DNA of 64,000 bases from Hypericum androsaemum (taxonomy: Eukaryota; Streptophyta; Magnoliopsida; Malpighiales; Hypericaceae): assembly GCA_963995505.1 (NCBI GenBank), contig OZ023192.1, forward strand, positions 7,795,001 to 7,859,000, in the 5' to 3' direction. A program made the position numbers and the translations under genes. Below are positions 38,500 to 51,056 of this stretch, one piece after another. The notes under the pieces are model-generated. The model did not search any database. It saw nothing but the letters and a program-made list of their open reading frames with translations, and was not told the DNA's origin. Each line of letters starts with the position of its first letter. Positions within the stretch are counted from its first letter, which is position 1.

Positions 38500-39340
38500 T
38501 TACCGACACTGCCATTCCGTCTCCATTGGTACATTTAGTAATTTTGTGTTAATTAATTAATTTCATATTAATTAATTAGTTTTTTAATTAGTGAATTATA
38601 GGTTGTTAATGTTGTATTTATAATAATTTATTTAATTTTGTTAATTTTATATTATTTTAAGTTTAATTAGTTGATTGTTGGTAGTTGTAAAGTTGTATGT
38701 GTGATTAATGAAATTGTATGTTTACTTAGTTAATTTTATGTTGATGTTGCATGTTTAATTAAATAATTAGCTATGTGGTTAATAACTATGTTTAATTAGT
38801 TTATTTTTATATTAATTTGGCATGTTTAATTAAATAGTTTATGTTTAATAGCCATGTTTAATTTTATGTTGATGTTTGCATGTTTAATTAAATAATTAAT
38901 TATATTGTTAATAGCTATGTTTAATTGGTTGTAGTGATGTTGTTTATATGTATTTAGTTAATGGTTGTATATACCATAGCAATTAATAAAATTTACCTTT
39001 AAAAAAATGTAATAAGTTAATGGTGATGTTGTATATTTAATTAGTTAATTTTTTTATTGGTGTTTTGTGTTTAATAAGTTGATTAAATTAGTCAATTGTA
39101 TGTTGTTTATGTTGTATATTTAATTAGTTAATTTTAGGTTGCTGAAATAACTATGTTTAATTAGTTGATTAGATTAGTTAATTGTATGTTGTTTATGTTG
39201 TATATTTAATTAGTTAATTTTAGTATGTTAATATTGTATATTTAATTAGTTGGTTTTATGAATTTTGATGACTTTTTGTTAAATTAGTTACTTTTATGCT
39301 GTTGAGTTAGCTATACTTGTATTGCAGGTTGTTTAGATGT
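38500..39340. repeat. AT-rich degenerate tandem repeat
   Basis: Variants of TTTAATTAGTTAATTTTA, often with ATGTTGATGTTG or TTGTATGTTG between them, recur dozens of times. Spacing is irregular (about 25-60 bp). A small A-tailed insert (near 38966-39018) is flanked by AGTTAATGGT on both sides, suggesting a truncated retroposon inside the array. Confidence 0.7.
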
Positions 39341-39349
39341 CATACATTG

Positions 39350-42300
39350 ATGATATCCTTGCCATATTGTCGACTATATGCCATCGGGATCGAGGCTTGT
39401 AGTGCCAAATTCTGATCTCACAAACGTTTGAGCCCAAGCCCCTCGGCATCCTTGGATTGACAGGTTATTTCGCATGAAACCAAATATGGCATTTTCTTCA
39501 TTGAGGTATCCCCCCCCCCCAAACAAGAAACGCATTTGGGCTTTCTAAATTTCATCAAAAACTCCCAAAGGAAGCTTCGTCGATTGCATGGCATAAGTGA
39601 GAAGGGTGCCAATAACTGATTGAATAAGTGTTGCCTAACCCGTGAAGGAGAGTTGCTCCACACACCAACCCTGTAGCCGTGCTTGTACTTTCTCCACAAT
39701 GTAGGCATAAGTTCATTTGGTCATTTTATCGTGGAGAAGAGGCATTCTCAGGTACTTCACAAGATTGTTTGTGAGAGAAATGCCCATCGACTATGCCATG
39801 CCCTTGGGTAAAGAATTTGACACATTCTTTAAGACAAACAACCTTATCTTGGCTTTAATAACTTCCTACCCAAAAAAGGCACAAAAGTCCTCTAGGGTTG
39901 CCATGACTATATCCACTTGTTCCATACTTGCTTCAGCAAAGAGCATTAGATCATCCACAAAGAATAGATGGAAAATCTTAGGCCCATTCTGTGAGAGTTT
40001 AATCGATGGATAATGTGGCCAAGTCTTTCAAGGAATAACACGAAGAGGTGGGAGGATAGGGGGTCCCCCTGTCTAATTCTGCTCAAGGGTCTGAAACTTT
40101 TAGCAGCTTCTTCATTCCACAGCACCTGCATTAAAGCTGTCTGAAACTTTTAATAGCTTCTCCATTCCACAGCATATGCATTTGAAGCCGTCTAGCCAAA
40201 AGTTTAGTAATCGTCTCAAGAGAGACATTACATAGACTAATGCGTCAAAAGTCGCTTGGGGACTGTGGACTGTCAATCTTTGGGATAAGCATGATAGCTG
40301 TTTTATTAACCACTTTAGGTGATCATTCTTCATTAAATACATTGACAGCAAACTGAACTAGTACTTTTGACTATTTCCCAATTCTTTTGGTAAAATAATG
40401 CATGTAACCCATTCGGGCCAGGGGCTTTGAGTGCACCCATAGCAAACACCGTTCACCTTATTTCTTCCTCTGATGGTCCCCGACCCAAAGCCAACCTCTC
40501 TTCCTCGGTCAAGCAATAGAAAAGATTAGGACATTAAATCTAATGGCCCGTCCCTAATACAGTAGAGAACAGGTTGGAAAGATGGGTGACCAGAAGCTTT
40601 TTGATCTCCTCAGGTGACATAACCCACACCCCCTCTTTGTTCTTCAAAGCATCTATTCAGTTGTGTTTCCTTCTCATGACTATAGACGTATGGAAAAACT
40701 TAGTGTTCTGGTCTCCTTTCAGAATATACTCCCGCCTCGACTTTTGCAACCAAAGGATTTCTTCCTGCTTCAAAGTCTTCTCAAGGTTGCTACGTAAGAA
40801 TTTTTCCAAGTGGCACAAGAAGGGATTATCCCATCTTTTTAGGGGCTTCTGGATACCCTCAATGCGCCGAATGAGTTTATGTTTTCTTCGAGTTATATTC
40901 CCAAACTCTAAATAGTTCCATTCCTATACACGTGTTACAAACTTTCCACAGGCCCTTTGAAGTGGGTCCTGCTTATCCCAAGCCATATTCACAAACTCCA
41001 GGAAGCGAGGATCTATTTGTCATGTCACTTGAAACTGGAATAGACGCTTTCTTGGGGATAGTTGTGGCCTAAGTTCCATCTAAACGAGGAGGGGCAGTGG
41101 TCGGACTTTCACCTTGGCAAATAGACCACTCGAGCTTCCTGAAAATGAGTGTGTCAGGCCAAATTAGCAAGCCCTCGATCAAGTCTCTCATGGATATTCC
41201 CTCGGACCTATGTGAAATGTGCACCAATGAAGCCGAGGTCAATCAATCTGCAAACCTCGATCCACCTCCTGAATTGCCCGTGCTTCAGCTCCCTAATGGG
41301 ATCCTCACCAATTTTTTCATCTGAGGCCAGGTATACATTAAAGTACATGGCTAGCATCCACGGGTCCTTCATAAAGCTAGAGATCTCGTTCAGGCTATCC
41401 CATAACTCTTTGCGAATATAGTACTTTGGATGCACATAGATCATGGAAAAGAACCATTTTAGAGTGGTGTTCCCCCCAATCTCCATGTGCACAAATTGTC
41501 TCTCCACCCTAAGCATTCTGATGCTAGTGTTATGGGATTTCCAGAGCACCATATATGGTGCCTGCACCACAGAGTCAAATTTTAAGAACTTAGCTAATAA
41601 CTGGGCACGCCTACCAGATATATCCAAGTTTCAAGTAAGACCAAAATAGCTGGTTTATGCATGCAGATAATTTCTTTTATAGTAATTTTAAATCGGGTGC
41701 TAGTCGTCCCCTGACAATTCCAGACAAGAATATCCATTAAAAGGCACACAAGTGCCTTAGGACAAATGAATAGACTAATGGGGGTTTGAGTTTTGAGAAA
41801 CTCCTTAGTCTTTCTATTTTGTTTACTTCTGTACCACATTGGAACATGGGTCCTCTATGTCATCAGACACCATCGCTGAGCTCCTGACCATCTCGTCTCC
41901 TGGGCTAATATCTACGATTTTTGAGGCTCCTGGGTCCGGTAGATCCTCATCATCTCTCCAAAAAAATTTAGCCAGCAGTTCTGCCTTTCCCTCATCCTCT
42001 ATTAAATCTCCAAACAAGATTTTAGGGACAGGCAGACTATCCTGAGATTGGACCGATTTGGAGACCAAGTAGGGGTTTTTCTCAGGTTGCTCGGTTCGGG
42101 TTGAAATGGGCAATTTGGGCAAGGAAGATGTAACATACCTGTATTAGAATATAAGATAGGAATAAATGTAGGATCATTATGTACTTGGTCATTTTTGGCA
42201 TAAATAACATCATAAAATAAGGGATCATTCGGATATTTGACATCAATATAAAGAAACTCAAGTTTCTCTTCTTCTTTCTTCCTCTGTTTCTCTCTTCTAT

Positions 42301-43800
42301 CCTCTTTCCCCAATTTCTTTCACAATCTTGTCTTTCGTAACCCTCATTTCATAATTGGGTTGTTACAGAAGAGTGCTTTGGAGAGGGGCGGGTAATTTGG
42401 CTTTATCAAATTTTGGGGTTATGAGAGTTAAAGCTCTTTTGGTTTTGGGTGTTGGGGGCTTTTTGTGTGATCTTTTGGGTAAAGGATGCTATCGGGCTCG
42501 ATTTTCTTATGGTAGCTTTGGATTCCTTCAGGGTTTGGGTTTAAGAAATTTGGGTCTTGGCATGCTTGCTGGGGCCCGTAAAGGGAACCTTGTTGGAGCT
42601 AGAGGCCTTAGATGGGGTAGGCCCATTACCTTTTTAGAGAGGTTGGAATATAGTCGTTGACCGCTTCTGGGCCTACATGACCAGTCTTGGAACTTACCAC
42701 ATGTTACCTCTTGTACCATCTCTGGTATGTCCTATAAAACAGCAAAAGTAGAGCCCCGTTTCAGCAAAGAAACATGCCCTCTTTTCTCATTTTCCAGACT
42801 ATGCCTTCCCTTTTTCCATGCTTGGCCTCCAGTCCCACCATTAACCACCTTGGTCCCAGCATTTCTCTTCACCCGAGGTTTTTTTTGTACTAGCATCTAA
42901 CCACCAAAATTTCCACTCTACTCCGGCCTATCCACCACCTCCTTGGCTGTTGGCTCCCGTTGATATGGTGGCGCCTTCTCCTCTGCGAACACGGGCATCT
43001 TTTCCATAGAATGGCAAACACTGGTATTGTGACCATAACACCCACACGTAAAACAAATACGACGAAGACCTTCGTATTGTAGACTTTAGACCATCCAGCA
43101 TGAATGAAACTTGCAGCGTAAGGGTTTGCTCAAATAATTTCCACGTAAATCTGGGCAAAGCTTCCCCTCCTACATTCCTCCGTGAAAGCATCAATATGTA
43201 TTGGCTGTCCGATACGGTGGGCTAGGTTGCGAAGGAACTTTGAGTGGTAGAACTCCAATGAGATAGTTGGAACCCGAACCCAAGCCGCCACCTTGGAGGT
43301 GTTTGCTTCGGCTAGATTAAACTTTGGGATCCAACATTGGATGGTAACGTAATGATTTTGCTATCATCCACGGGCCATTTGTTAGGATGTGGTTCTATTC
43401 TTCGTCCGACGAGGGTTTCACCAAGTAGAAATCATATCCTAAATCAATCATATAGAAATCAAGGGGGAGATTCCACATTTGAACTGGATCATCGCATCGC
43501 CTAGACGTATGGTAAGGCAAAAATGATCGTCATCTTCCTCACCCTTCGAGTCGCTTGACACGTAGTCTTCGGGCTCGAAGTGAAAGAACCGCTCTCCTGA
43601 TCCCATTTCTTGATCCTTCGGTGCTCCTATAGTGGCATCCTTAAAGGTCAGTTTTCTCTTTCTTGTGTCCTCCGGAGCATTTTTTGTTGGCCTTTCCTGT
43701 GGGCGGGAGCTCGCGTCCCTGTCGCCCACAACCCTGTTCAAGGGGGTGTAGGGCAGTTCTCCGTGGGAGGTCATGGGTACCCTAGGGGAGGGACCTCCAT
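39350..43800 (-). mobile_element. L1-like LINE with gag zinc knuckle, decayed
   Basis: On the minus strand a gag-like part comes first (43775-41830). It has a DUF4283-like block near 43500 (CLTIRLGDAMIQFK) and a CCHC knuckle near 43050 (CFTCGCYGHNTSVC). ORF2 then starts near 41735 with ILVWNCQG of the endonuclease; further endonuclease blocks run to 41208. Reverse transcriptase follows, with RIRQGDPLS near 40050 and an FVDD catalytic box near 39950. The 3' part (39420-39710) holds the post-RT block. Frames are broken many times, so it is inactive. I could not find a clean 3' tail or target duplications. A local 50-bp tandem duplication lies near 40090-40190. Confidence 0.85.
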
Positions 43801-45236
43801 GGTTAGCTAAGAATTTTTCATTGGGTGAACTATCCTCTCTTTGTTTCCCAGTAGAAAGAAAAGTCTCTCACTAGAAAGATAGAGAGAATTTTGTTTCATG
43901 CCTTATGTTTTAAGAATTTATATGGAGATCTTGGGTTACTCATGTCAGCATAAGGAAATTGCGTTAGAAATAGTTTTAGTATGTCATAGAATTTCTGATT
44001 TTGAGTTTTTTGCCAATGGAGATGGAGGTTCAAGGGTGGAGAGTTGAGAGTGGAGAGAGGAGAGATGGGGAGGGGAGTGGAGAGAGGAGAAGGATGGTTT
44101 TGAAAAAATAAATATAAACTAATATGAGATTATTTTAGAATTTGTTCATTACGACAACTAAGCGACACTGTGATACAATTTTTGTCTGGTTGACGTGATA
44201 TGTAGGCACAAAACGACATCATTTCAGGTTTCGGGCAGTCGGACTTGCATGTGAAGTCCCATTGAAACCACGTGGACCATTTTGATGAGTTTAATGTGTC
44301 AAACTTTCAAACTACTTGGTACTAAAATAAAATTTTCCCAACTTTATTTATGGCATGTACGGTGTATTTTATTCCAACCGGTAGATTGTAAATTAAATTT
44401 ATGGTTTTCGCGGACAAATCTACCTGTGCTTCGCTCATTGGGATTAGGTAAAATTATACTTTATTACTTTTTAGTTTCGCCTATTTTTACGTCACTACCT
44501 AGTAGTTTTAAAATGTTTGGCCAAGTGACAGAAATTTTTTCAATTGACACTTCACAACTTCAAACAAAATTTTGGACAGAAATACCCACAAGTATCATTA
44601 ATTAAAATTTTAAAAAATAAATATGATAATTATTACAAGAACGGGAGAAAGGTTTTTCACAATTTTTCTGATTTGTTTCGCATGAAAATTAAAACCTAAT
44701 TTATTAGACTTGGTGGTATTTATGTCAAAAAATCTTGTTTTAAATAGTGAGATGTCAACTGGAAAAACTTTTGTTATGTGATCGAACATTTTGCAATCAC
44801 AAATAATTGTATGAAAGTCTGAGAAATTACATAATACTAAAGTGAAATTTTATCAAATATTTAATTTTGAGGTTGATTGGAGGTGAGATACTAACTTCGC
44901 TCAAGTGGTCTTCGGTTGAAATCAACATGTATCCGAATATCGTATGAGTTTAATTTAAGTTGAAATGGCTGTCGTATTCTTTAGTCTAGATCTTCGGGCG
45001 TTCAAACAAATCGGAACTTTATCTTTTTCCTTCTGATTAACCTGGGTGCAGTGTACTTCTGGTATCTAGAGTGTTGTGTTGATATGTCTAATTAAAAGGG
45101 GCGAGGAAGGAAGGGAAAAAGCTTGTTGTTTCGTTTTACATCTTTTTCTTGCCACCGGAAAACCCGAGTACAACTAGATAGCTAATGGAAGGGAGTACCT
45201 AAATCAATTTAGAGAATCTTGATTTTAATCTTAAAA
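43801..45236. other. Intergenic, no gene seen
   Basis: A purine-rich GGAGAG stretch lies at 44030-44095 and AT-rich sequence follows. Frame 44282-44605 has no recognised domain and is probably random. The right end is the 3' flank of the NBS-LRR gene. Confidence 0.5.
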
Positions 45237-47855
45237 TCAAGATGGGGCACTGAAACCTAGACCTGCATGGTACCCGCCATATTGCACTCCGACGCTTCTA
45301 AAACCTTTACGTGATGATTTGCTTGGAGGCATGTTGAGCATTGGGCAACCTCGGACTGACACTGTCGGGGAGGATGGGAATAACAAGACATCTGATCTTT
45401 CGTAGATGCTCTTCAGTTTCGCTAGATGATATAGGTAAAGAACCTGCATTCCTGGAAACAAATATCGCCTCTCTTTCTCCAGCTTAATCTTGTCAGCTAC
45501 AATTATATGTTCCATCTTGCGGCAATGTGACACCGAAAGAACTCTCAGGTTTGGAGCAAAAGCAAGCCAAGTCAAGTCTCTCAGTTTCGGGCAGTTATCA
45601 ATGAACACCTTTTCAAGGCTACTGAGGCTTATGGTGCTCGTGATCTCCGAGTCCCGCGGATGTGGGTATGGCTGGTCACTTGAAGTTGAGCCTTCTCCTA
45701 TCTCGAGGACCTCCAAATTTGAGCAGTTGCTCACGCGAACGATCTCCAGATGCTCCGTACGCCCCAAAAGTGCAACGTCAAGCGACTTGGAGCTGCCAAG
45801 GTTTTGGATGGATAGCTCTTGAATACAGGAGAGGATCTTATTATGGAAGCTCAACAAAGTCAGGAAAGCCACTGCAGTTTTTACTGTGATGCTTAACAGA
45901 CTCAATGACTTCAGGCACTGCAACTCTGCAACTTCAGTTTCTGTCCCGCATTCGGCCATTCGGAGCACTTGCAGTTGTGAGAAGCTTGATATTAAATTCT
46001 TTGGGATGTCGACGAGTGCGGATGTGCGATCCAAGTTCAAGCACTTCATCTTGACCAGTTCCTTGAGTTCAATTGGCACCTGCCTTATATCAGTCATCGA
46101 CAGATTGAGATGCTGCAGCGACACCAGTTTTGATATTCCGCGTGGCAAATTTACCAGACTCTTGTTAAATGAGAGGTCCAGGACAGTGAGAGTTGGAAAA
46201 TGTTGGAAGAAGTCATCTGCAATCACCTTCAAATAGTTGTGATCAAGAATCAATGTTTGAAGATTTCTGGACTGAGGTGATTTTTCCAAACTCTGAATTC
46301 TGTTAGCGGGCAATGACATCCTCTTCACCTCCTCCCACTTGCTGATATTTGGTAGCTCAGTTAGACGAGCGTATGCTCTTACTAGAACATTGTGATTCTG
46401 TCCATAGTCACAAGCTATCCATATTGCCATATCCCGAATCACATCGTGCATAGCAACAGATTCCCCTTGATCTTCCAGGAGGGATGCATTAATGAGACAG
46501 CCAATAACATCATGGCCCTGGTCTAGCAACCTGCTCACATCATTCCCTACATCTAAGAAACCTTCACCAATCCAGTAATCTATCAGACTGATTTTATAGA
46601 TCCGACCCGGGAACAGTGCACAATAAAGGAAGCAAGATCGAACTCTGTCGGCTGGTAGAGCGTCGTAACTGAATTTCAGAAGAGGAAAGACAACATCTCC
46701 CATACCTGAAAAGTCGGAGGCGCATTTGCTGAGGACTTCGGAAGCATGGCGCCATTCTTGGACCGTCTTCTTGGACGCCATGGCTCGGCCAACCATTACA
46801 AGTGCAAGTGGCAAACCGCAGCATTCTTTGGCTATCTTTTCTGCATACTTTTGAATATGCTGGTGAGCGTGTATGACAAGACCAACTTTGTCCTTGAACA
46901 ACTTCCACGCAGCATACCATTGCAAGCACCCTACCTTGATTATCTTTTGGGGTTCCATGTGCCGACACACTTCCTCTGAACGACAAGTGAACACCATTTT
47001 TGATCCATTTTCAGAATTTGGAATCGGAACTCCTACTCTGCTCAAGTCAAGTCTCTCCCACACATCATCCAATAATAGCACAAACCTCAGTTTGGAAAGG
47101 GCTTTGCAGATATCCACTGCCTTTTCACCAACCCTCTTTCTCTTCCAGGATTCATCATATAGATCTAATCTTTTCGCAAACTCTTCCTGAATCATCTCAA
47201 CTTCGCCGCCTCTAGAAACTGTAACCCAGATGACAATCCCGTAGTCGTGGGCCCCCCAGAGAAGCTTGTTATTCAACATGGTCAAAATGGTTGTCTTGCC
47301 TATTCCACCCATTCCTTGTATGCCAATAGTCCTCACACTGGTATCCATGAAAGAGTGCATAACAGAAGCAAACGTTTCCTCAAAGCCCTTTGTTGGTTCA
47401 CTTGGTCTTTCCTCCACAACAGCAGATGGACCCTTGTTGGCTACAACTCCAAAACCTCCTTTGATCTGAAGATTGCGCACACGCTGGAGTTTCTTGACGA
47501 CCTCTTCACCAAACCGATACCCGGACAAGGGGTTCCTAGAACAGCTCACTCCGAGGCACAACTTGTCAACCTCTAGCGGGCCATCATCGATCATCTGCTC
47601 GATCTCAACGATCTCAGTTTCTGTCCTGGAAAGCCAGCCCAGTACTTGGTCCAGTGGCTGCAAGTTTTGCCTCTCAGCAACTTTGACCTGCCTCTCCATA
47701 TCATTCCTTAGTTCCTTGAGCTCTTCTAGTTCAACCTTCAAGGTGGCGAGGTTCTCTGCGAGGTTGATGGTGTAGCTGGCTCGTCCAGCTGCACAGTCCC
47801 AGCAACGAGCCACCATGTTCTCTATACCACAAGAAACAGAAACTATGTTACCCAT
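45237..47855 (-). CDS. CC-NBS-LRR immune receptor, RPS2/RPS5-like
   Basis: A single exon of 872 residues. The N-terminus MGNIVSVSC has Gly2 and Cys9, a pattern for N-myristoylation and palmitoylation as in RPS5. A coiled coil follows (about 28-65) with the VLGWLSRTE block at 71-79. NB-ARC motifs: P-loop GMGGIGKTT at 181-189, kinase-2 LLLDDVW at 260-266, RNBS-B GSKMVFTCRS at 284-293, GLPLAL at 347-352, RNBS-D CFLYCALFP, and MHD at 469-471. All look intact. Leucine-rich repeats run from about 505 to 840 (LTVLDLSFNKSLVNLPRGISK and similar). The class senses pathogen effectors at the plasma membrane and triggers cell death. The length fits the family, and no break was found. It stands alone; no paired or clustered NLR is in the window. 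Confidence 0.95.
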   Translation of the reverse strand: MGNIVSVSCGIENMVARCWDCAAGRASYTINLAENLATLKVELEELKELRNDMERQVKVAERQNLQPLDQVLGWLSRTETEIVEIEQMIDDGPLEVDKLCLGVSCSRNPLSGYRFGEEVVKKLQRVRNLQIKGGFGVVANKGPSAVVEERPSEPTKGFEETFASVMHSFMDTSVRTIGIQGMGGIGKTTILTMLNNKLLWGAHDYGIVIWVTVSRGGEVEMIQEEFAKRLDLYDESWKRKRVGEKAVDICKALSKLRFVLLLDDVWERLDLSRVGVPIPNSENGSKMVFTCRSEEVCRHMEPQKIIKVGCLQWYAAWKLFKDKVGLVIHAHQHIQKYAEKIAKECCGLPLALVMVGRAMASKKTVQEWRHASEVLSKCASDFSGMGDVVFPLLKFSYDALPADRVRSCFLYCALFPGRIYKISLIDYWIGEGFLDVGNDVSRLLDQGHDVIGCLINASLLEDQGESVAMHDVIRDMAIWIACDYGQNHNVLVRAYARLTELPNISKWEEVKRMSLPANRIQSLEKSPQSRNLQTLILDHNYLKVIADDFFQHFPTLTVLDLSFNKSLVNLPRGISKLVSLQHLNLSMTDIRQVPIELKELVKMKCLNLDRTSALVDIPKNLISSFSQLQVLRMAECGTETEVAELQCLKSLSLLSITVKTAVAFLTLLSFHNKILSCIQELSIQNLGSSKSLDVALLGRTEHLEIVRVSNCSNLEVLEIGEGSTSSDQPYPHPRDSEITSTISLSSLEKVFIDNCPKLRDLTWLAFAPNLRVLSVSHCRKMEHIIVADKIKLEKERRYLFPGMQVLYLYHLAKLKSIYERSDVLLFPSSPTVSVRGCPMLNMPPSKSSRKGFRSVGVQYGGYHAGLGFSAPS

Positions 47856-48340
47856 CTGACTCTATCAGGTGTCCTCAAACAACGCAGAACTGCAATGTTT
47901 CAAAGGGAATTGAATTATGGTTCATTGGGACGGCTGTTATGGCATAATTAATTAGTTTTTATTGTTCGCCAGTTGACTTTCTGAGTCATATGGCATATAC
48001 ATATGACCGGAAGACGTGTGGATCCAGCGGTGACAAAATTTTATAAATGGGAAACGAAGGCACTTGGAAATGCCCATTAGTCACTTTCATGGGGTTCATC
48101 ACTTCCACTGCAATCCACGGTTTTATGGGTCCCTTGAAAAGTCTTGGTCAGCCCCCTTTACATTAAGTCTTGAAAACTAATATGAAGAAAGAAAGAAAGA
48201 CAGAGAACATGTATTGTCGTTGTACATTAAGCTGAAGAATGTTAGTTTGGTTGAGCATCGCGATGTTTGTAAAAACCGTCATCATTAGAGAAATTGAGCT
48301 TAATATTTCTGATCCTAAATAAATCTAATGTATGAGTATT
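47856..48340. other. NBS-LRR upstream region
   Basis: Promoter and leader of the receptor gene, read leftward. It contains GTTGACTTT near 47972, a possible W-box (TTGAC) for WRKY factors, and a second TTGGTCA near 48143. A (GAAA)n run lies near 48185-48200. Presence of W-boxes fits a defence gene but is not strong evidence by itself. Confidence 0.4.
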
Positions 48341-48383
48341 TTTTTTGGTGACACCGTATCCATCAGACCATACATGAGTTGGT
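48341..48383 (-). mobile_element. Internally deleted SINE copy
   Basis: A 43-bp insert in minus orientation with a T-run on its left. It is flanked by TAATGTATGAGTATT (48326-48340) and TAATGTATCAGTATT (48384-48398), 14 of 15 matching. Positions 48350-48383 are the exact reverse complement of 54511-54544, the 5' part of the SINE at 54512-54632, including its A box; the B box part is missing. Confidence 0.7.
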
Positions 48384-48384
48384 T

Positions 48385-48876
48385 AATGTATCAGTATTGA
48401 GGACGCCAAAAAAAGGATATACGCTTGTAGCACAACCACTTGTCAAGGTTTTCAGGCTATCATGACAGAAGCGGATTCTTAATATAGACCCTGCAAACAA
48501 AGAATACGGAGGTAGATATATCTCTGTCCGATGTTCTCCACGACTTCATTTCTTCACAAGTGTTATGACCTTGTTCTCTAAATGGAGGTTGTTTATAGCT
48601 AAAGAAAGTCATTGACTTTCTACAGGAGATAAATATGAAAATGGTGTAATCACTCCTAGACCTCCTCCATATGTACCTCAGAGACGTGAACGGCGTCCAA
48701 GATATCCCAGCGGGTACCAGGGCTCCCAATATGTTCAACAAAGGCCTATGCAAGGAGATCATAGCAACTACGGTCGTTCTCAGAACTTCCCAGGACAAGA
48801 TCCCGGTTTCCCCGAAAGAAGAGATCTCGGGCCTCCACATAATTTTCCCCCACAGCAAAATTTCGTTCCCCTGAAA
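48385..48876 (+). pseudogene. MORF (organelle RNA editing factor) C-terminal fragment
   Basis: Blocks in order: EDAKKRIYACSTTTCQGFQA then IMTEA (48398-48468), IDPANKEYGG (48484-48511), a 114-bp intron (48512-48625, GT-AG) that rejoins GGDKYENGVITPRPPPY, then a proline-, glutamine- and arginine-rich tail ending about 48876. This is the second half of a MORF1/MORF8-type protein, which works in C-to-U editing in mitochondria and plastids. About 15 residues (ESEKF...FILP in relatives) are missing before the DS/IDP block, with a frameshift there. The kept intron shows it is a genomic fragment, not a retrocopy. Its other half is probably at 52848-53092. Confidence 0.8.
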
Positions 48877-48879
48877 AAT

Positions 48880-51056
48880 GTGACTGCAATTTATTCTTTC
48901 CCTAAAATAAGTCAATATAAAACAAAACAAATAAAAAAAACTACACATTAATATGATAATTGAAGGGTAGAATATATTAAAAGGTTAAATTAATATTATG
49001 TATGAATGTTAAAACTTCTTCATCATTCTACTTTTGGCAATTTGTTAGTTTCTCCTGGATATCTAAAACGTCAAGGGAATCAGTTGGAACCTACTTAACG
49101 GGTGTTTCTTTTGATTGAATAGGTGTTCACGCTCTTTACCAGTCGTAATATCTTGGTATTTGATATTTCGGTATCGTTACTAATTGAGATGTAACTTTGG
49201 TATTTTGATACTGTAGAATTTATACCAATTTGGGTGAATAAAATTTACTTATAAAAAAATCTAAATTGGGTAGGTTGTGATGAGAATTTGGTACTAACTT
49301 TAGTAATTAATATATTTATATATATTATTTTAATATTTTAAAAAAAATCGGGTAGAATCCAGGTAGGATCCTATGGGTCCATATCCATGCCCTTATCCTT
49401 TAAAAAAATAAAGATCCTGGCAGGATCCGAATCTAGACCCGGTCAAAGTCAACAGATCCTAGATCCTTCGTATCTGAATCCGGGTAGACCCTCAGCATAA
49501 GGGTCAAATTGTCATCTCTGACTATACAAATGAAATAGCATAATTTGCACCAAATAGAGCAACACAATGCATATCTATAATCACATTAATGTAGATTAAA
49601 TAATTAATACCCAAGGTGATCAGGCTCACTTCTTTCTTTCAACTGGATTAAATTAATAATCTAAATCACCACCCAGATGCATGCGACAAACCGAGCAAGT
49701 GCATTAGTTTGCAAGTCCAACAAGTAAAATAATATTCCAAATCCATTTCTGCAATCTAGATGATCTAAGATTCTCTTATTACAGACAACAAAAGGGTCGT
49801 GTGCGCGAGTACCTGCATGAACCAGCCCTTCTTGGCAAACATTTTCATCCAGTAAAAGCTCATACATGCAAGTCTAAATCCGGCGTTTCTTTCGGAGCCG
49901 ACACCCGTTGTGCGGTCGTCGAGTGGTATCTTCAATAGAGACGATGGGATTACGACCGCCATAACCCTCCTTAAAGCTCATTATTGCCTGCCTTTTCTTT
50001 CTGAAGTAAGTGAAGCCCTCGACTCTCACAGCAACTGAATTCAACCCTAAGCTTCTTGCGACTCTACCAGCATTGAGATAGAATTGAGGACTAAGAGCTT
50101 AGTTTTACTTTAATAAGGTTATGGAACAAACTCCAATTCGTCCCTGCTTCTTCTGTTAGTTCTCCTTGTACCAGAATACCCCAACACAATCATCATCATA
50201 ATGGCCAAACAAAGACACCCCAACAATATTGGGATCCCAAGATAAAGTCAAAACAACATGAGAGCTGATGATCTGGCTCCAACAGCTCATACCAGAAATA
50301 GATGAATTAGTAAACAGATACATTGCTTTCACTCTGGTTTTAATTTCTGCAAATGGGCCATCAGCAGCAAATTGTTAGGCCAGTACACAGATTTCAAAGA
50401 GACAGCTTTCTTCTCCTTGAGCAAATCTTCGTGACCGAGTACAGAAACTAAATTCAAGATGAGACAAAGCGATCACATTTCTGTTCCTACTGCCATTCAA
50501 CTCATGAGTTTCCTATACAATTCCTCCTTTGTCACTACTCTCTTTTCTCTAATTTCCATTTCTCCATCCACCAAACCGATCTAGTACAAATTTGACTCAC
50601 AGAAAAACCAACTCTACAATCTCCTCGGACGAGAAAACGAAGGAAAACAAAACTACAAAAAACTGCAAATTTAGCACTATTATTCATCAATACAAACAGG
50701 CCATTATCTAATTTCTTCCTTGGCGAAACCCGATGTAAAAAGGCAGTGAGCAAAAATAACGAAACAATTTAATTCGGACATTCAAAAGGGACGGGAAAAG
50801 AAATCGACCTCATATTGAGATCGGACATGGATTCAGTAGGGACAAGGGGTAGTCCCCACCTATAGGGATTAAAGGGAGTGAAGGAATAATTTAGACAATA
50901 AAATTATATTCAGGGGTAATATTGGAACATTATCAAAAGCAAAAGAGAGAAGAATAATTAATTGGTTTTTCTAAACCCAAAATTCTACTATTGGTTGATT
51001 CTTCACATTCTTCTTCCTTTCAAAATTCAAAATTATCCACTCGAGAAAATCGATGG
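48880..51056. other. Intergenic, no gene seen
   Basis: AT-rich. At 49330-49520 lies a block of GGATC-rich sequence (GGGTAGAATCC, CCTTATCC, ending AAATTGTCATCTCTGAC) related to the hAT-like element at 56941-57892, without its left end. The segment 49660-50760 has short frames on the minus strand (for example 49765-49962) with no recognised domain; it may be an old non-coding or untranslated part of a lost gene. Confidence 0.45.

Noticed and set aside
42355..42660. 101-residue plus-strand frame
   Set aside because: It lies antisense to the gag part of the LINE at 39350-43800 and has only composition-driven glycine and leucine richness.
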